Both the position numbers and the translations under genes were made by a program. The notes under the pieces were generated by a model, which saw only the letters and a program-made list of their open reading frames with translations, did not search any database and was not told the origin of the DNA. A DNA stretch of 64,000 bases from Albula goreensis. Taxonomy: Eukaryota > Chordata > Actinopteri > Albuliformes > Albulidae. This document shows, piece after piece, positions 1 to 10,958 of this stretch. Where the stretch lies: positions 3,618,149 to 3,682,148 of the forward strand of contig CM040753.1 of the NCBI GenBank assembly GCA_022829145.1, in the 5' to 3' direction. Each line of letters starts with the position of its first letter. Within the stretch, counting starts at the first letter, position 1.

Positions 1-3000
1 TCTGATCAACATTGGACAATAAAGGTTAGCTTCGGCTCAAACCTGCCACCTTTGAAGCTTAACTGTCAGCTGCACCGATTGTGTGGCCTTTGAGTGGACA
101 GGGTTGATGTCCACTCAAAGTCAGTGTGATTTGAAGTAATGAGAACACTTAACTTGATTGCCTGTTTGCTTTAATATTTATGTGATATGTATCGGCCTTA
201 TTTTTAAGTGAACTTCAAGAGCTCTCTCTCTTCAAGAGAGTTTACCCAGAAATTAAGATTATTCATTCATTCGTATACCACAAGAAATGTTTGAACTGAC
301 AATAATATCTCTGCAAAACAAAAACTGGATTGAGTTATGAAGGGTACTTTTGTACCCTTATGGGACACAGGGTTAAGAGTTTTCACATATCTGTGGCAAC
401 TGAAACTACCAAAACACTATCCATGGTGCTGAAACTCCAGCAGAAGTCTGTTTGTTCCAGTTTCTCCCACTTTAACTTCACTGCTTCACATTACCCATTG
501 AGCCTGTGATTCAATATGCTGGCGAAGTAACATTTTCAGTTTGTGGAGTAACAGATGTCAAAGTTTAGGAGCAGTAGCCGACCTTGCTTTGAAGTGTAAG
601 TATAATGTGAAGCAGGGATTATAAACTCCGCCCATAGAGAGCCATAGGGAATGCAGGCTTCTCTTCAAAGCCAGCACTAACAAACCTGAACCAAACAATG
701 GCACAGATGAGCTGGTGATTGGTTGAATCTGCCATGGCTTCCTATGGCTCTGTAACAGTAGGGTTCCATGTCTTTTCTTTAAACCTGATGTTGACATTTC
801 TTCTTTGTCTTTCTTCAGCACAAACCATCAGTTGTTTGTCTTGCTCCGCTCTGTGCAAATACTCCCCTCTTAGTGGAACTGGGTACATGGCCCGACGGAG
901 AAACAGGATTGGATACTCATTACAACTTAAATTTGTTCAGTTCACTCAAACACTTAACTTTGCTATCTCAACTATGAATAATAAATCAAAAGCAGAGCTT
1001 GTACAAACCACTTCAAGCTCAATGGAGCAAAACACTCGCAATATCTAATCACTTAAAGTTTAGGGCAGACAATCACCAAAAGGAGAAATGACTGAGGAAT
1101 ATTAATAATAAATGGTCCCCTCAGTGTTTGAATGCAGTTTAGGTATCAAACAGAGCTCTCAGTAAGGTCATCTGCCCAATGACTGTTGAAGGTTTGCAAA
1201 ATTATGAATACAGGCTTGCAAAATGGTGCTCTTGCTGATCTCAGTACACAAAAAAATGGACAGTTAGGTCATAGGTCAAACTGTTCCTACCCCATCCCAC
1301 TTGTGTGCAACTAAGTATGTGACAGAGAGATCAGATGCATTCCAACCACTGGCCTGTAACCAACATCTGAAATGTGTCTCTGAAAGCTGCAGTTGAATTA
1401 CCCAATACCCATCAATATCACAGTACAGGACGAAGCCAAAAGTGACTTAGCCTCCGACCCAGTAAGCTCTTAGTCAAGGACACTGCTGAATCTCAGTAAG
1501 ACATGAAAGGGCTTCTGGGTGGCTTATCCTGCTCAGATTCTGAGATTCACAGACTTTGGATGCACCCCACAGGCTTCTGTCATGCTGGCAGTGCATATAT
1601 GGCCAGACTTATTCACCTTAATGAACCTTCATACTCTTCCTCATGTGATCTTGGGCCAGGCATAGTCCTCTTAATCCGATTATAGTTTTGGGGTGACTAT
1701 TTAAAGGCAAATGCTTTACAGGACCATAAATCTTAATATCACATGGACACGTTGAGTCAAATTGATCTGCCTGCTGTTAGCGCATCTAGGTGATGCACAG
1801 CTCAGTGGACAGACATTTTTTCTGTACTGAACTGAAACCCACTGAACAGCAATGTATCTCTCCTCTCCTATTTGTAATAGTTCCAATGCAATAAAATTTC
1901 AAGGAGCTGCATGCAAAACGACATTGTTATTTAGCAGAATGTATTAGCACTGACGTGCTAATGAATTTTGATTTTACATTAACCCTAATTAGAGTTTAAT
2001 TTAATGCTAGTTTAAATGTGGTCCTGTCTAGTGGGTGAAATTGGCTGAATAACAAGCCTTGCAAATTTTTATGGAAATGTAGGAAATATTTTCTCTAGTT
2101 ATCTTTAGGAATTGGAGCAGCTCCTTATACTGTGAATTTTGTTTTCTTGAAAAAAAAAAAAATAACAGCAAAGATGTTGTGGGGTTGTATTTTTCCTCCC
2201 AGTTCCTTTTTCTTATGCAAACAGACACAAACATGGCACAAAGACAGACTCCCCACAGGCAGTGGGACTGCCTGCCATTGATAGGGAGCTGCTGGCTCTG
2301 TTCTCGGTCTTTCCTCCAGGACCTGGACTCCAACAACTGATAAATCGCTGTTTGATTTATGGTAATGGATGTTTTTTTTTTGGACTGGTGTGGATTGACT
2401 GTTTAAAGTCTGTTACCTGTTATGTTCAGGAAAGTAACTACATGTGGGAAGCTGTAAATAGTGATGGGAGAGCGAGGCTTTACTGAACCAAAAATGGACC
2501 AAAAAGTTACCATATAGTATCAGTGACTCAATGATTTGGACCAATAACAGCGCTGGACATGGAGAGCAAAAGATTTCTGATTGGTTCAAAAAAGTTAGTG
2601 AAGGGCAGCTGAGTGTGGCTCCACCTTAAAAATGTTCATGATGCTTCATTTTAACCATCACCATAACCAGCTTTAAAGCAGGAATGGATGTTTTTTTGTT
2701 GTTTGTTTTCACATTAAGCTCCCCAAACCATTTCTAATCCAAGAAACCAAGTGAGTTGTAACTGGCGGTGTTAATCGAAAAACTATGCATTGCTTACACA
2801 ACAAATTCAGTGCACTCTGCCGCTCTCCAGAGCCAGGACTGACAATCATTGCTTTTACATGACTCTTCAGTTGAGGTTTGTCCTACTTCATTCCCTCACT
2901 TGACATTCTCATCATTTTACCTACCCTGTTCATATCCTGTCATTTATTCAAAATCCCCCCAGTCTCAGCCAGCTTGTTTGTACTGCCCAAATACAAAATA

Positions 3001-3169
3001 AATCTAATACATATCCACATACAATATGTATCTGGATGTCTGCTGTGTAGTTTTTTCCTCATAGAGTTTTTAACAGTTGTTACCGGGGGAATCTTAGATG
3101 GAAGCCTTCAGTTTTAGGCTCTGACGGTGACATAGACTCTTGTCAACTACTGAAAAGTGCTTTTATATT
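1..3169. other. Unique AT-rich non-coding DNA, no gene seen
   Basis: No open frame here exceeds about 110 codons, and those present have no recognisable domain, codon pattern or paired splice signals. A short A run lies near 2150-2162 and a T run near 2372-2381. Besides the hairpin at 88-120 there is an 8-bp perfect stem with a 4-nt loop at 340-359 (arm aagggtac). I see no transposon ends or tandem repeats. Confidence 0.6.
88..120. repeat. Perfect 12-bp inverted repeat (hairpin)
   Basis: The arm ctttgagtggac at 88-99 is followed by a 9-nt loop and its exact reverse complement at 109-120. It could extrude as a hairpin. No T run follows, so it does not resemble a terminator. It may be the fold-back relic of a small transposon or chance; function unknown. 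Confidence 0.75.
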
Positions 3170-3388
3170 GAGGGGTTTGGCAGATGGTCCAACCCAGAGC
3201 AACTTAGACGGTTTTACATTGCTACACACCATACATGAACACACCTGGAAGCTTCTCCTCAAGCAATTCGGGTTAAGTACCTTCATCAACAATATAACAG
3301 CAGTGCCTACACAGGAATCAAGCCCACCACCGATGGGTTGGGAGACCAGCTCTTTATCCATTGCACTACACACTGCTGCCCGATGGGG
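3170..3388 (-). mobile_element. tRNA-derived SINE (V-SINE-like), degenerate
   Basis: Read on the minus strand, the element starts with a tRNA-like head (gcagcagtgtgtagtgcaat, near 3385-3366) containing a degenerate pol III box A. Its tail near 3171-3205 reads taagttgctctgggttgg, close to the fish SINE tail taagtcgctctggataagag. The middle segment contains the usual 'aaggtacttaaccc' motif. The copy is diverged and I could not define a target-site duplication. It is a fossil insertion with no expected product. Confidence 0.7.
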
Positions 3389-3526
3389 GTTTGGATTCAG
3401 TGATGGATGGCAGTATGTGGGGGGGGGGTCTGTTGCTGAAGGCTGAAGAATTCTCCTGGACATCCTTCTCCACCTCGGGACCCCAGGGACCCACATTCTC
3501 TCTGCACTCCCAGGGACTCTTAAGTC

Positions 3527-3670
3527 ATGTTTAATATTAATGCCTCCGTGCGGTGGTCCACAGGGATCCGCTACACCGTTTCCGAGGGCTTTGATTTAAC
3601 TGCGGGCCGTTATTGCTTCATGGTCATCGCCGGGGACGCAGATGCGGACTACAATTCCGGGGAGGTTTGA
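3527..3670 (+). other. GC-richer unique block with a 47-codon frame; exon or conserved non-coding candidate
   Basis: The stretch from about 3540 to 3760 is clearly GC- and CpG-richer than its flanks. An ATG at 3527 opens a 47-codon frame ending in TGA at 3668-3670, with mostly G/C third positions in its second half and internal residues such as GRYCFMVIAGDADADYNS. No splice site or promoter fixes it as a gene, and I recognise no family. A conserved non-coding element is at least as likely. Confidence 0.2.
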
Positions 3671-3807
3671 CTCAGCGATTCAAAGTGCAGATCGATGCTA
3701 ATTCCCTTGAAATACGATCCCCCCGAGCTCATTGTTTGGCTCTTTGATGCTCCCCCATGTCCCACACTAGAGGTCTGACTCCCTGGCTCTGAAGTGCCTG
3801 CTGGGGT

Positions 3808-3960
3808 CAGGGCTGGCCAAAGTCTTCATGGGGCCCTAAGCAGAATTTGATCTGGGGGCCCCCCACCACCTTGTAGGACATTTCAAGCACTCTTGGGGAC
3901 CCTCTGGTGGCCACGGGGACCCTAAGCAGGTGCTTAGTTTGCTTACGTGGGCCGGCCCTG
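3808..3960. mobile_element. Non-autonomous hAT-type miniature element (153 bp)
   Basis: The ends are an inverted pair: cagggctggcc at 3808-3818, and on the opposite strand cagggccggcc ending at 3960 (10 of 11 matching). The flanks gctggggt (3800-3807) and gctggtgc (3961-3968) agree at 6 of 8 bases, consistent with the 8-bp target-site duplication of hAT transposons. CAGGGC-GGCC ends are typical of hAT/Charlie-like families. The interior is G/C-rich and codes for no transposase, so it would need transposase supplied in trans. Confidence 0.8.
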
Positions 3961-3968
3961 GCTGGTGC

Positions 3969-6900
3969 GTTGTTCAGACTAATTTAGACTCAAGAGACCA
4001 GATCAGGTGCTTTTCAGTTAAGGTCTGAGAGACAACACAAACCAGAAGACTGTTCATGAGTGGAGCTGGGGACTTTTAATGTGCATCCATCGGCAAACAT
4101 TCATTATCACTGTATTATCACTGTATTCTGTGAGCTCATTCACAAGAGGCTACATTCAAAGAGAGAGGAAACAGGTTTATCACCTAAATTAACACCTTAA
4201 TTAACACCTAAATTACCACTACTATCTTATATAAGCCTTTTGTTCGCAAACATAGTTTTTGTGAACGTAAGAAACCAAATACTGAATAAATTAAGCTTTA
4301 TATCAAAATTCTGGGTAATTGACAGTGTATCAGTGTTTACTTGCTGCCCTTCATTTTGACATTGATGAAATGGCATAATGTTGTAAAGTCCAGTTTGGCT
4401 TTCATCGTCTGTTTTACACCGTTGTGTGCCCATGGATTATTAATTCCCTTCATTTTAACAGTGAAAATGTTATTGTAAAGTCCAGTTGGCTTTCACTAGT
4501 ATTGCACCTGCATGGATTTACCTGTACCTGCAGCCTGTTTCCATATCATAATGGGGAGCTTCATTGGGGTTACAGCAGTCTGCAGAAGGAGAAGACCCCA
4601 TCTGCCATGCTTAGCATGCTGAGAAAAAAAAATGAAAAGCAAAGAAAAAATGACGTCTCAGGTGACTGAACTCTCATTTAACATCTGATCGTATAACCCG
4701 CACTCCATGTCAAACAAAACAGCTTACACTGTAACAGGCTACAGGCTCATTGTCCCCTGGCGGTGCACACTGGCTCCCTAAAAAACATTTACTCAACTCC
4801 ACAAGCTGCCATTCACTGGGAGGATGTTATCGGTTGTCTAAAAGTAGAGATTAAGTTCTCACTCTCCCTCTCTCTGAAAAAAACCCCCTGTGGTTCTGAA
4901 AACTAAACTATGTTGTAGACTTTTCAAGATTACTCTCTGAGGGAGGTTGGTTTAAATATTAAAATCACAGGCAAGAAGCTGTCCATAATTTATAGTTTCA
5001 GTCAATAATGATTTATATACATATATAGTGTGTATGCATATATTGCATTCATCCACATTCAAAATATCTTGACTGAAAGCATGACCTTCAGAAGTCCAGT
5101 CCACCTTTAATTTAATTTAATTTAATATAAAATATTAAATAGACTTTTCATTGAGATAATTACCTCAGGATCATGCATCAGCCTTCATGTTTATGAAAGA
5201 CCAAGTTAAAGAAAAGAATATTGAAATAAAATTGAATAAATATTGAGTAATACTTTGAGTTAGATGGGAGGCTTTGAAGCAACCTATGAATATGTTTTTG
5301 TCAGCTGACACCCTATCCACTTATCTGCACAAGTAAGATTGATTACGGTTTTTCATGACTTTATACTAAACCTCTCGAGTTAAGTCGTTCTAAGTCATAT
5401 TAGAGAGGCCATTAGAAATGACACCCTTGTGTTCAACAATGAAAGTCAGGCATGATGAAATAAGAAACACGGGAAGGGGGAGGAGGGTGACTGTGGTTAG
5501 CACTGACACATTTTAGCATCTAGTTCTGTTTCACAACCACAGATACGGAATACAGAACCATACTTCATATAAAGCGTGGTTTACCTGCTATCAATACGTC
5601 TGACTGCGTGTGCTCCTGATGCCAGTGTAACAGAGTCATTTTGAAGGTATTAGAGGTGTTTAATTCACAGGTATCCTCAGTCCTGCAGGACATGCTCTGA
5701 TTCAGAAACGGAAGATAGAGAGGAAGGTTTTCAGATACAGAAATATTTCATCATTTAGTCGGAAAACTCTGATGCACAATAATCAAAGTCGAAAAATTAT
5801 ATTACATACAGAAATCAGCTTCATAACATGGATCCCTGATTTATCTCACAAATGTGGCTTGCATATTGGAAAACCACAGGCATCTTTGTGAAAAGGCCAT
5901 ATCCCTGCAGCCAGGGTATTTAAAATGATACATCGCTCAGGTTTTAGTATAAGAGCATTAGTTTGTGAGCACAGACTGCATTGTGTGTAATACAATTATA
6001 GTTTGTCACACACAATGCAGATGAAGAAAATTCCTTTTGAGCATTAAAACTGGAATACAATTTGTTTGAACTGAATCTGAAACAATCCCAACAAATAAAG
6101 CCCAACATGCACACACATACACACACAGTGAATTTGTTTTCCTGAAGGTATATGCACAATTTATGAAGCCTTGCCTCATTAATCATTATTGATATTGCTT
6201 AGCTGTCATAAGGGATATGCCAACCTTTTTTTCTGATTTTATTTTCCCCCTGGTGTATTTCAAAATAATACCAAAACAACTTCATTTTTTCAATCTGGAA
6301 AAGCAGTTAAGTCAGTAAGGAGAGCACAGTGTTTTTGCTCTTGCTGTCATTTGTCTCACTGTTGTAGATTAATTCATTTAGAATTTTAACACCCGGACAG
6401 CATCAGTCAGACCAAATTCAATCCACTCCTCACGTAGTATATGAGGTCACATGTTTTGAAAAAGATAACATAAAAAATGTAATTCCCCAATGAGAAACTG
6501 GAAACCACATTCAAAATTCAGCAAGACTCAGTACATGATCTGGATCATTGTTAGATAGGGGTTCAATTGATATTCATTCATTTTCAGAGAAAAACATTTA
6601 GGAAACTTGTGTGATAAACAGAAGATGGATTTACCATTCACCATGAATGGGGACAGTAACAGCTAAAAAAGGCCTTTTGTAAAAAGGGTGAATAGAACAG
6701 TAAGACCTGAGATATAGTGCAGCGCTTTGTTCCTCTAAACTCGGCTTTCACAGAAATACAGAACAATAAACTTTGGAAGCTTCCTATTTTTAAAAAAGAA
6801 ACAGGCTTAAATAATAAAAATATATAATGAATACAAAAAAGAAATGTATTTGTATACAAAAAGTTGGACAATTATTTATCATTTTTATGGTAATTTCTTT

Positions 6901-8045
6901 TCCGTAAGTATTGGTGGATCCATCAAAGGAATTATTTATATCTCTGAAGACACATGAAGCTTTGCTAAAGAGATGAAAGCAGGAGATGAAGAAACAGCTC
7001 AACTAAGTACAAAAACTTTATATGAGGAATGAGCTGAGCTTCAGACCAAAATAAAATATTAAGCTTCTCTCTATCATTCAAACACAGAACATAATGGAAT
7101 TCAATATTCCTGTGGCGTTATTTTACGTTATTTTATTATTTTAATAACCCTGCCTAACTGGTAGAACACTATCAAAATGTTCTTTAACTTATTCTGACTG
7201 ATCGTTCTTATTTTTTTTCCAAATATTTATTTTCAGATGATAATTTTGGTCGTGAACACATACTAAAATTTAAACTTTTGGTTGTTTATCCAGCCGTATC
7301 AGGGAATTGATCCATTTCACAGCAAATATGAACTTCAGAACTTGATATCATAGCTTTAAAACCATAAATATAAATATGAGCATGTTATAATCAATTATTG
7401 CTGTAGAAATTTAAATAATTGAAATGCCATTCAGGATGGATTCTCATTATCCATATACTAACTTCTTTTAAAATGAAGTGTGATCGGTTAAGGCATCTGT
7501 ACTTACATACTCTCTGCCAAGAGATCAATGTTGGTATGCAGTTTTACAGCAGAAATATGCTTTAAAAGTATGATGTTTTTGGGGAGAATGCAATTAAACC
7601 ATGTGCACAATTGGAATAAATAATGTGTATAGCCAAGCAATTATATGCAACAGGATTGCATGTCCACAGGAAATAATAAGATGAACGGAATTTACTGAAA
7701 TCTGTATAATTTTGGTCGCTTCATGGTGGAGACTAAAAATAAATGCAGACATATTTGTGACAAAATGAGGATTTTTCCCATGAAAATGGTCCTCTTTGAT
7801 GATCTTTGGCTCAGTTACTTAAAATGGCGCACTGCCAAAAATAGCACTCGAAAGTTCTGAAATCAAAGTGACTGCAAATCCTGTCTGAAAAGAAGGAGAA
7901 GAAATAAAGTTTAAAAACAGCTGCATGAAAGATGGCGAAGATGGCGTTCCCTTCTCTTTTCCACTGGGACAGGTGGATTTTGTCTGGCTCGTTGGATTGG
8001 CTCAGCAGTTGTTCCCACCGCAGTCATTTTGATGTGGAATCTGTA
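3969..8045. other. AT-rich unique non-coding DNA, no gene seen
   Basis: Only short frames of 80 codons or fewer, AT-rich tracts (for example tttaatttaatttaat near 5107) and a short imperfect CA run near 6108-6128. I found no transposon termini, RNA genes or convincing splice-site pairs. Immediately before the minisatellite, an ATG at 7932 begins a frame that runs into the repeat array (see that entry). Confidence 0.6.
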
Positions 8046-8870
8046 GGGCTGGAATCACACTATTGTGACACACCTATAGAGCTGGAATCACACTATTGTG
8101 ACACACCTATAGGACTGGAATCACACTATTGTGACACACTTATAGGACTGTAATCATTCTATTGTGACAAACTTATAGGACTGGAATCATTCTATTGTGA
8201 CAAACTTATAGGACTGGAATCATTCTATTGTGACATGCCTATAGGGCTGGAATCACTCTATTGTGATACACCTATAGGACTGGAATCACTCTATTGTGAC
8301 ACACCTATAGGACTAGAATCAGTCTATTGTGACACGCCTATAGGGCTGGAATCACTCTATTGTGATACACCTATAGGACTGGAATCACTCTGTTGTGACA
8401 CACCTATAGGACTGGAATCACTCTATTGTGACATGCCTATAGGGCTGGAATCACTCTATTGTGACACACCTATAGGACTGGAATCATTCTATTGTGACAC
8501 GCCTATAGGGCTGGAATCACTCTATTGTGACACACCTATAGGACTGGAATCACTCTGTTGTGACACACCTATAGGACTGGAATCATTCTATTGTGACACA
8601 CCTATAGGGCTGGAATCACTCTATTGTGACACACCTATAGGACTGGAATCACTCTGTTGTGACACACCTATAGGGCTGGAATCACTCTATTGTGACACAC
8701 CTATAGGACTGGAATCACTCTGTTGTGACACACCTATAGGACTGGAATCATTCTATTGTGACACACCTATAGGGCTGGAATCACTCTATTGTGACACACC
8801 TATAGGACTGGAATCACTCTGTTGTGACACACCTATAGGGCTGGAATCACTCTATTGTGACACACCTATA
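8046..8870 (+). repeat. 33-bp minisatellite, 25 in-register units, open in one frame
   Basis: Twenty-five tandem 33-bp units fill exactly 825 bp. Each begins ggactggaatcactctattg or a variant and ends in cacacctata. Since 33 is a multiple of three, the array reads as repeats of 11 residues (GLESLYCDTPI with L/F/V/H and Y/C variants). The frame is open from an ATG at 7932 to a stop ending at 8921, apart from one TAA in unit 4 (8151-8153, GAA to TAA). The left units are diverged; the right ten are two identical 165-bp blocks (8541-8705 and 8706-8870), so the array expanded recently at its right end. No signal peptide, splice sites or promoter support a gene. I treat it as a minisatellite whose open frame follows from its period. 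Confidence 0.97.
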
Positions 8871-10919
8871 GGACTGGCCTATAGCCTAATGGCTGAGGTG
8901 GATCAGGAATCAGGGGTGTAGAAGGTGATTCAAGGCCCTTTGTAGTCACAATAAACTTATACTTGAGTAAAACCTTTAACCCCACATTGCCTCTGGGGAG
9001 GACTGGCTGGTTATCTAATCAGCTAAGTGAGTAAATTTGGTTAAAAGCATCACCTAAAGAACTGTAATGTTAAAGTTAGCGACCCACAGTCACTCTGAAG
9101 GGTCATATGCATGAAGGAGGGGAGTCAGATTTTCAGACATTTAAATTTTGCTGACCATGATTACCCCCCGTTCCCTCAAAAAACACACACACACACACAC
9201 ACACACTAAGATACAAAGGGATGTGGGGTGCAGCATCTATCTGAATACCTGATGCTGCCTGCATTAACATTGAATTGAACTGCCTGCCAGCTGACCTTGC
9301 AAACGGTGACTTTCACAGCAGTCATTTCACACATCATCCATTCATTGTGATATTAACTGTTACAAAAAGAGTATATAATCTGAGAACCAAACCCACAATC
9401 AGAAAATGAAACAGATTTTACATGTTTGTTTTATACTTTACTGGAGACAAGCTAAGGGGGGAAGTGGGGGAATCTTTAAAATAGCTTCAAATTGTTACCC
9501 AGCTGCGATTAAACATGTAAATTAGCATTTAAAAAGACAGAAAAGAAAGTTTGCTGAGGGCCACTGCATATATTTTATATTCAAATCTTAGGAAGAGATT
9601 GGGATGTGACAGGCGGACAGGCGGCTAGCGGCTTTGATCGCACGGGATTCTGGGAGCTGCCTCTGCTCAAAGCAGTACCTGATAGCACCTCTTGCTTCCG
9701 CGGATTTGGGTTTAAAATATAAACACTTCCAACAGAAAACTTCTCACATTTATTTATATATTCGCTTTGAAAACGGACATAAGCCGGATGAAAACAGAGA
9801 GACAGCGATTCAGCATTTATTAAAAATAGCTGCAGTGAATCCTGGGTGCATTCTTTGTAAATGAATCAACAGAAAACTGGTATATAATTCAGGCTTATGG
9901 ACAATGTGGTGGTTTAATTATAGGAGATTTGCACTGACATTCTACAGAATTTCTAAATGAATTCAAATGTTGAACCATTTTCATCTGAATTTGTGAAACA
10001 TGCATCTTTCTTCAGTAGGGCTGAAAGGCACTATGGATATAAGATTCAATTAATATATTCAGAGTATGCTGTTTATGTAACATTAACATTTTGCTATGCA
10101 GGTTTATGTCAGCTGTCGGCATGACCAATATATCAAAAGTAACAAAGCTTGTTTCACACATGCAGTTATGAACACCACTGTCTCTTGTTCCATGTTAACT
10201 AAATTGCAGTTGCTCAATGATAACCTGTTGTTACTGTTGTAGTTACTCTGTAATTACATTTTTATAGGTACTACTTACCTTTAAGAGATCCCTGATCAGC
10301 TACTGCAGCATGCAGTGAACCTAAAGAAGATGACATTAAAAAATACAGCGTGTGGTCTATAAAAACATTTAATCAGATGTTTCTGGCCCATTTATACAAT
10401 GATTCCAACTATCCATTGTATAATATTTTGTTTTGCAAGTGAAACAATATGCTTGCATCTGTAGGATTAAAATTCATCAGTTCCGTCTGGTAAGCAAAAT
10501 TGCGTGTAGATCTTTTGGAAATCCATCATTGTTTGTCTAAACAACAGGCAGAACATGGTGTAGGGAAGGAAGATGGGACTCAGGGTGTAGAGAGTGTTGA
10601 TTTTTGACAAGGATATCTCTAAAAATAGACAGCGAGGTGGGCGTTTTAATCTGCTTTTAAAATGTGAGAGTAGCAGAGTTATTCTATGCTGAGAGGCCTA
10701 TTGTCTTCTGAAATTTCCAGCAGTACACAGCATGTTGGGGATGCTCTGGTTTACTGTTATTGTTTCAAACATTTATTAGGACACAGCTGGGCTGTATCGC
10801 AGCTTTATCTCCTTGTCCTGTTTCATCCAAAAGTGTCCTCCGTTCAGTTCGTTTGGCGTCGATTTTATTTTGTACATGCTTCGGTCTGTCAACAGCCCCC
10901 CACTCCACCCCACCCCACC
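8871..10919. other. Unique non-coding DNA with a short (AC)n tract
   Basis: An (AC)n microsatellite of about 11-12 units lies at 9184-9206. A slightly GC-richer patch is at 9600-9720. No transposon ends, RNA genes or protein homology are visible; frames stay below about 80 codons. Confidence 0.55.
9184..9206. repeat. (AC)n microsatellite
   Basis: Uninterrupted AC dinucleotides preceded by a short A run. Confidence 0.95.

Positions 10920-10957
<38 letters not shown>
10920..10957. repeat. (AC)n microsatellite inside a C-rich tract
   Basis: About 18-19 AC units flanked by a cccaccccacc-type tract on the left and C runs on the right (10963-10978). Several overlapping frames of 65-116 codons here arise from this low-complexity sequence and are not genes. 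Confidence 0.97.

Positions 10958-10958
<1 letters not shown>

Noticed and set aside
8046-8870. CRISPR-like array
   Set aside because: The 33-bp units are directly adjacent with no unique spacers and the context is a vertebrate genome; this is a minisatellite.
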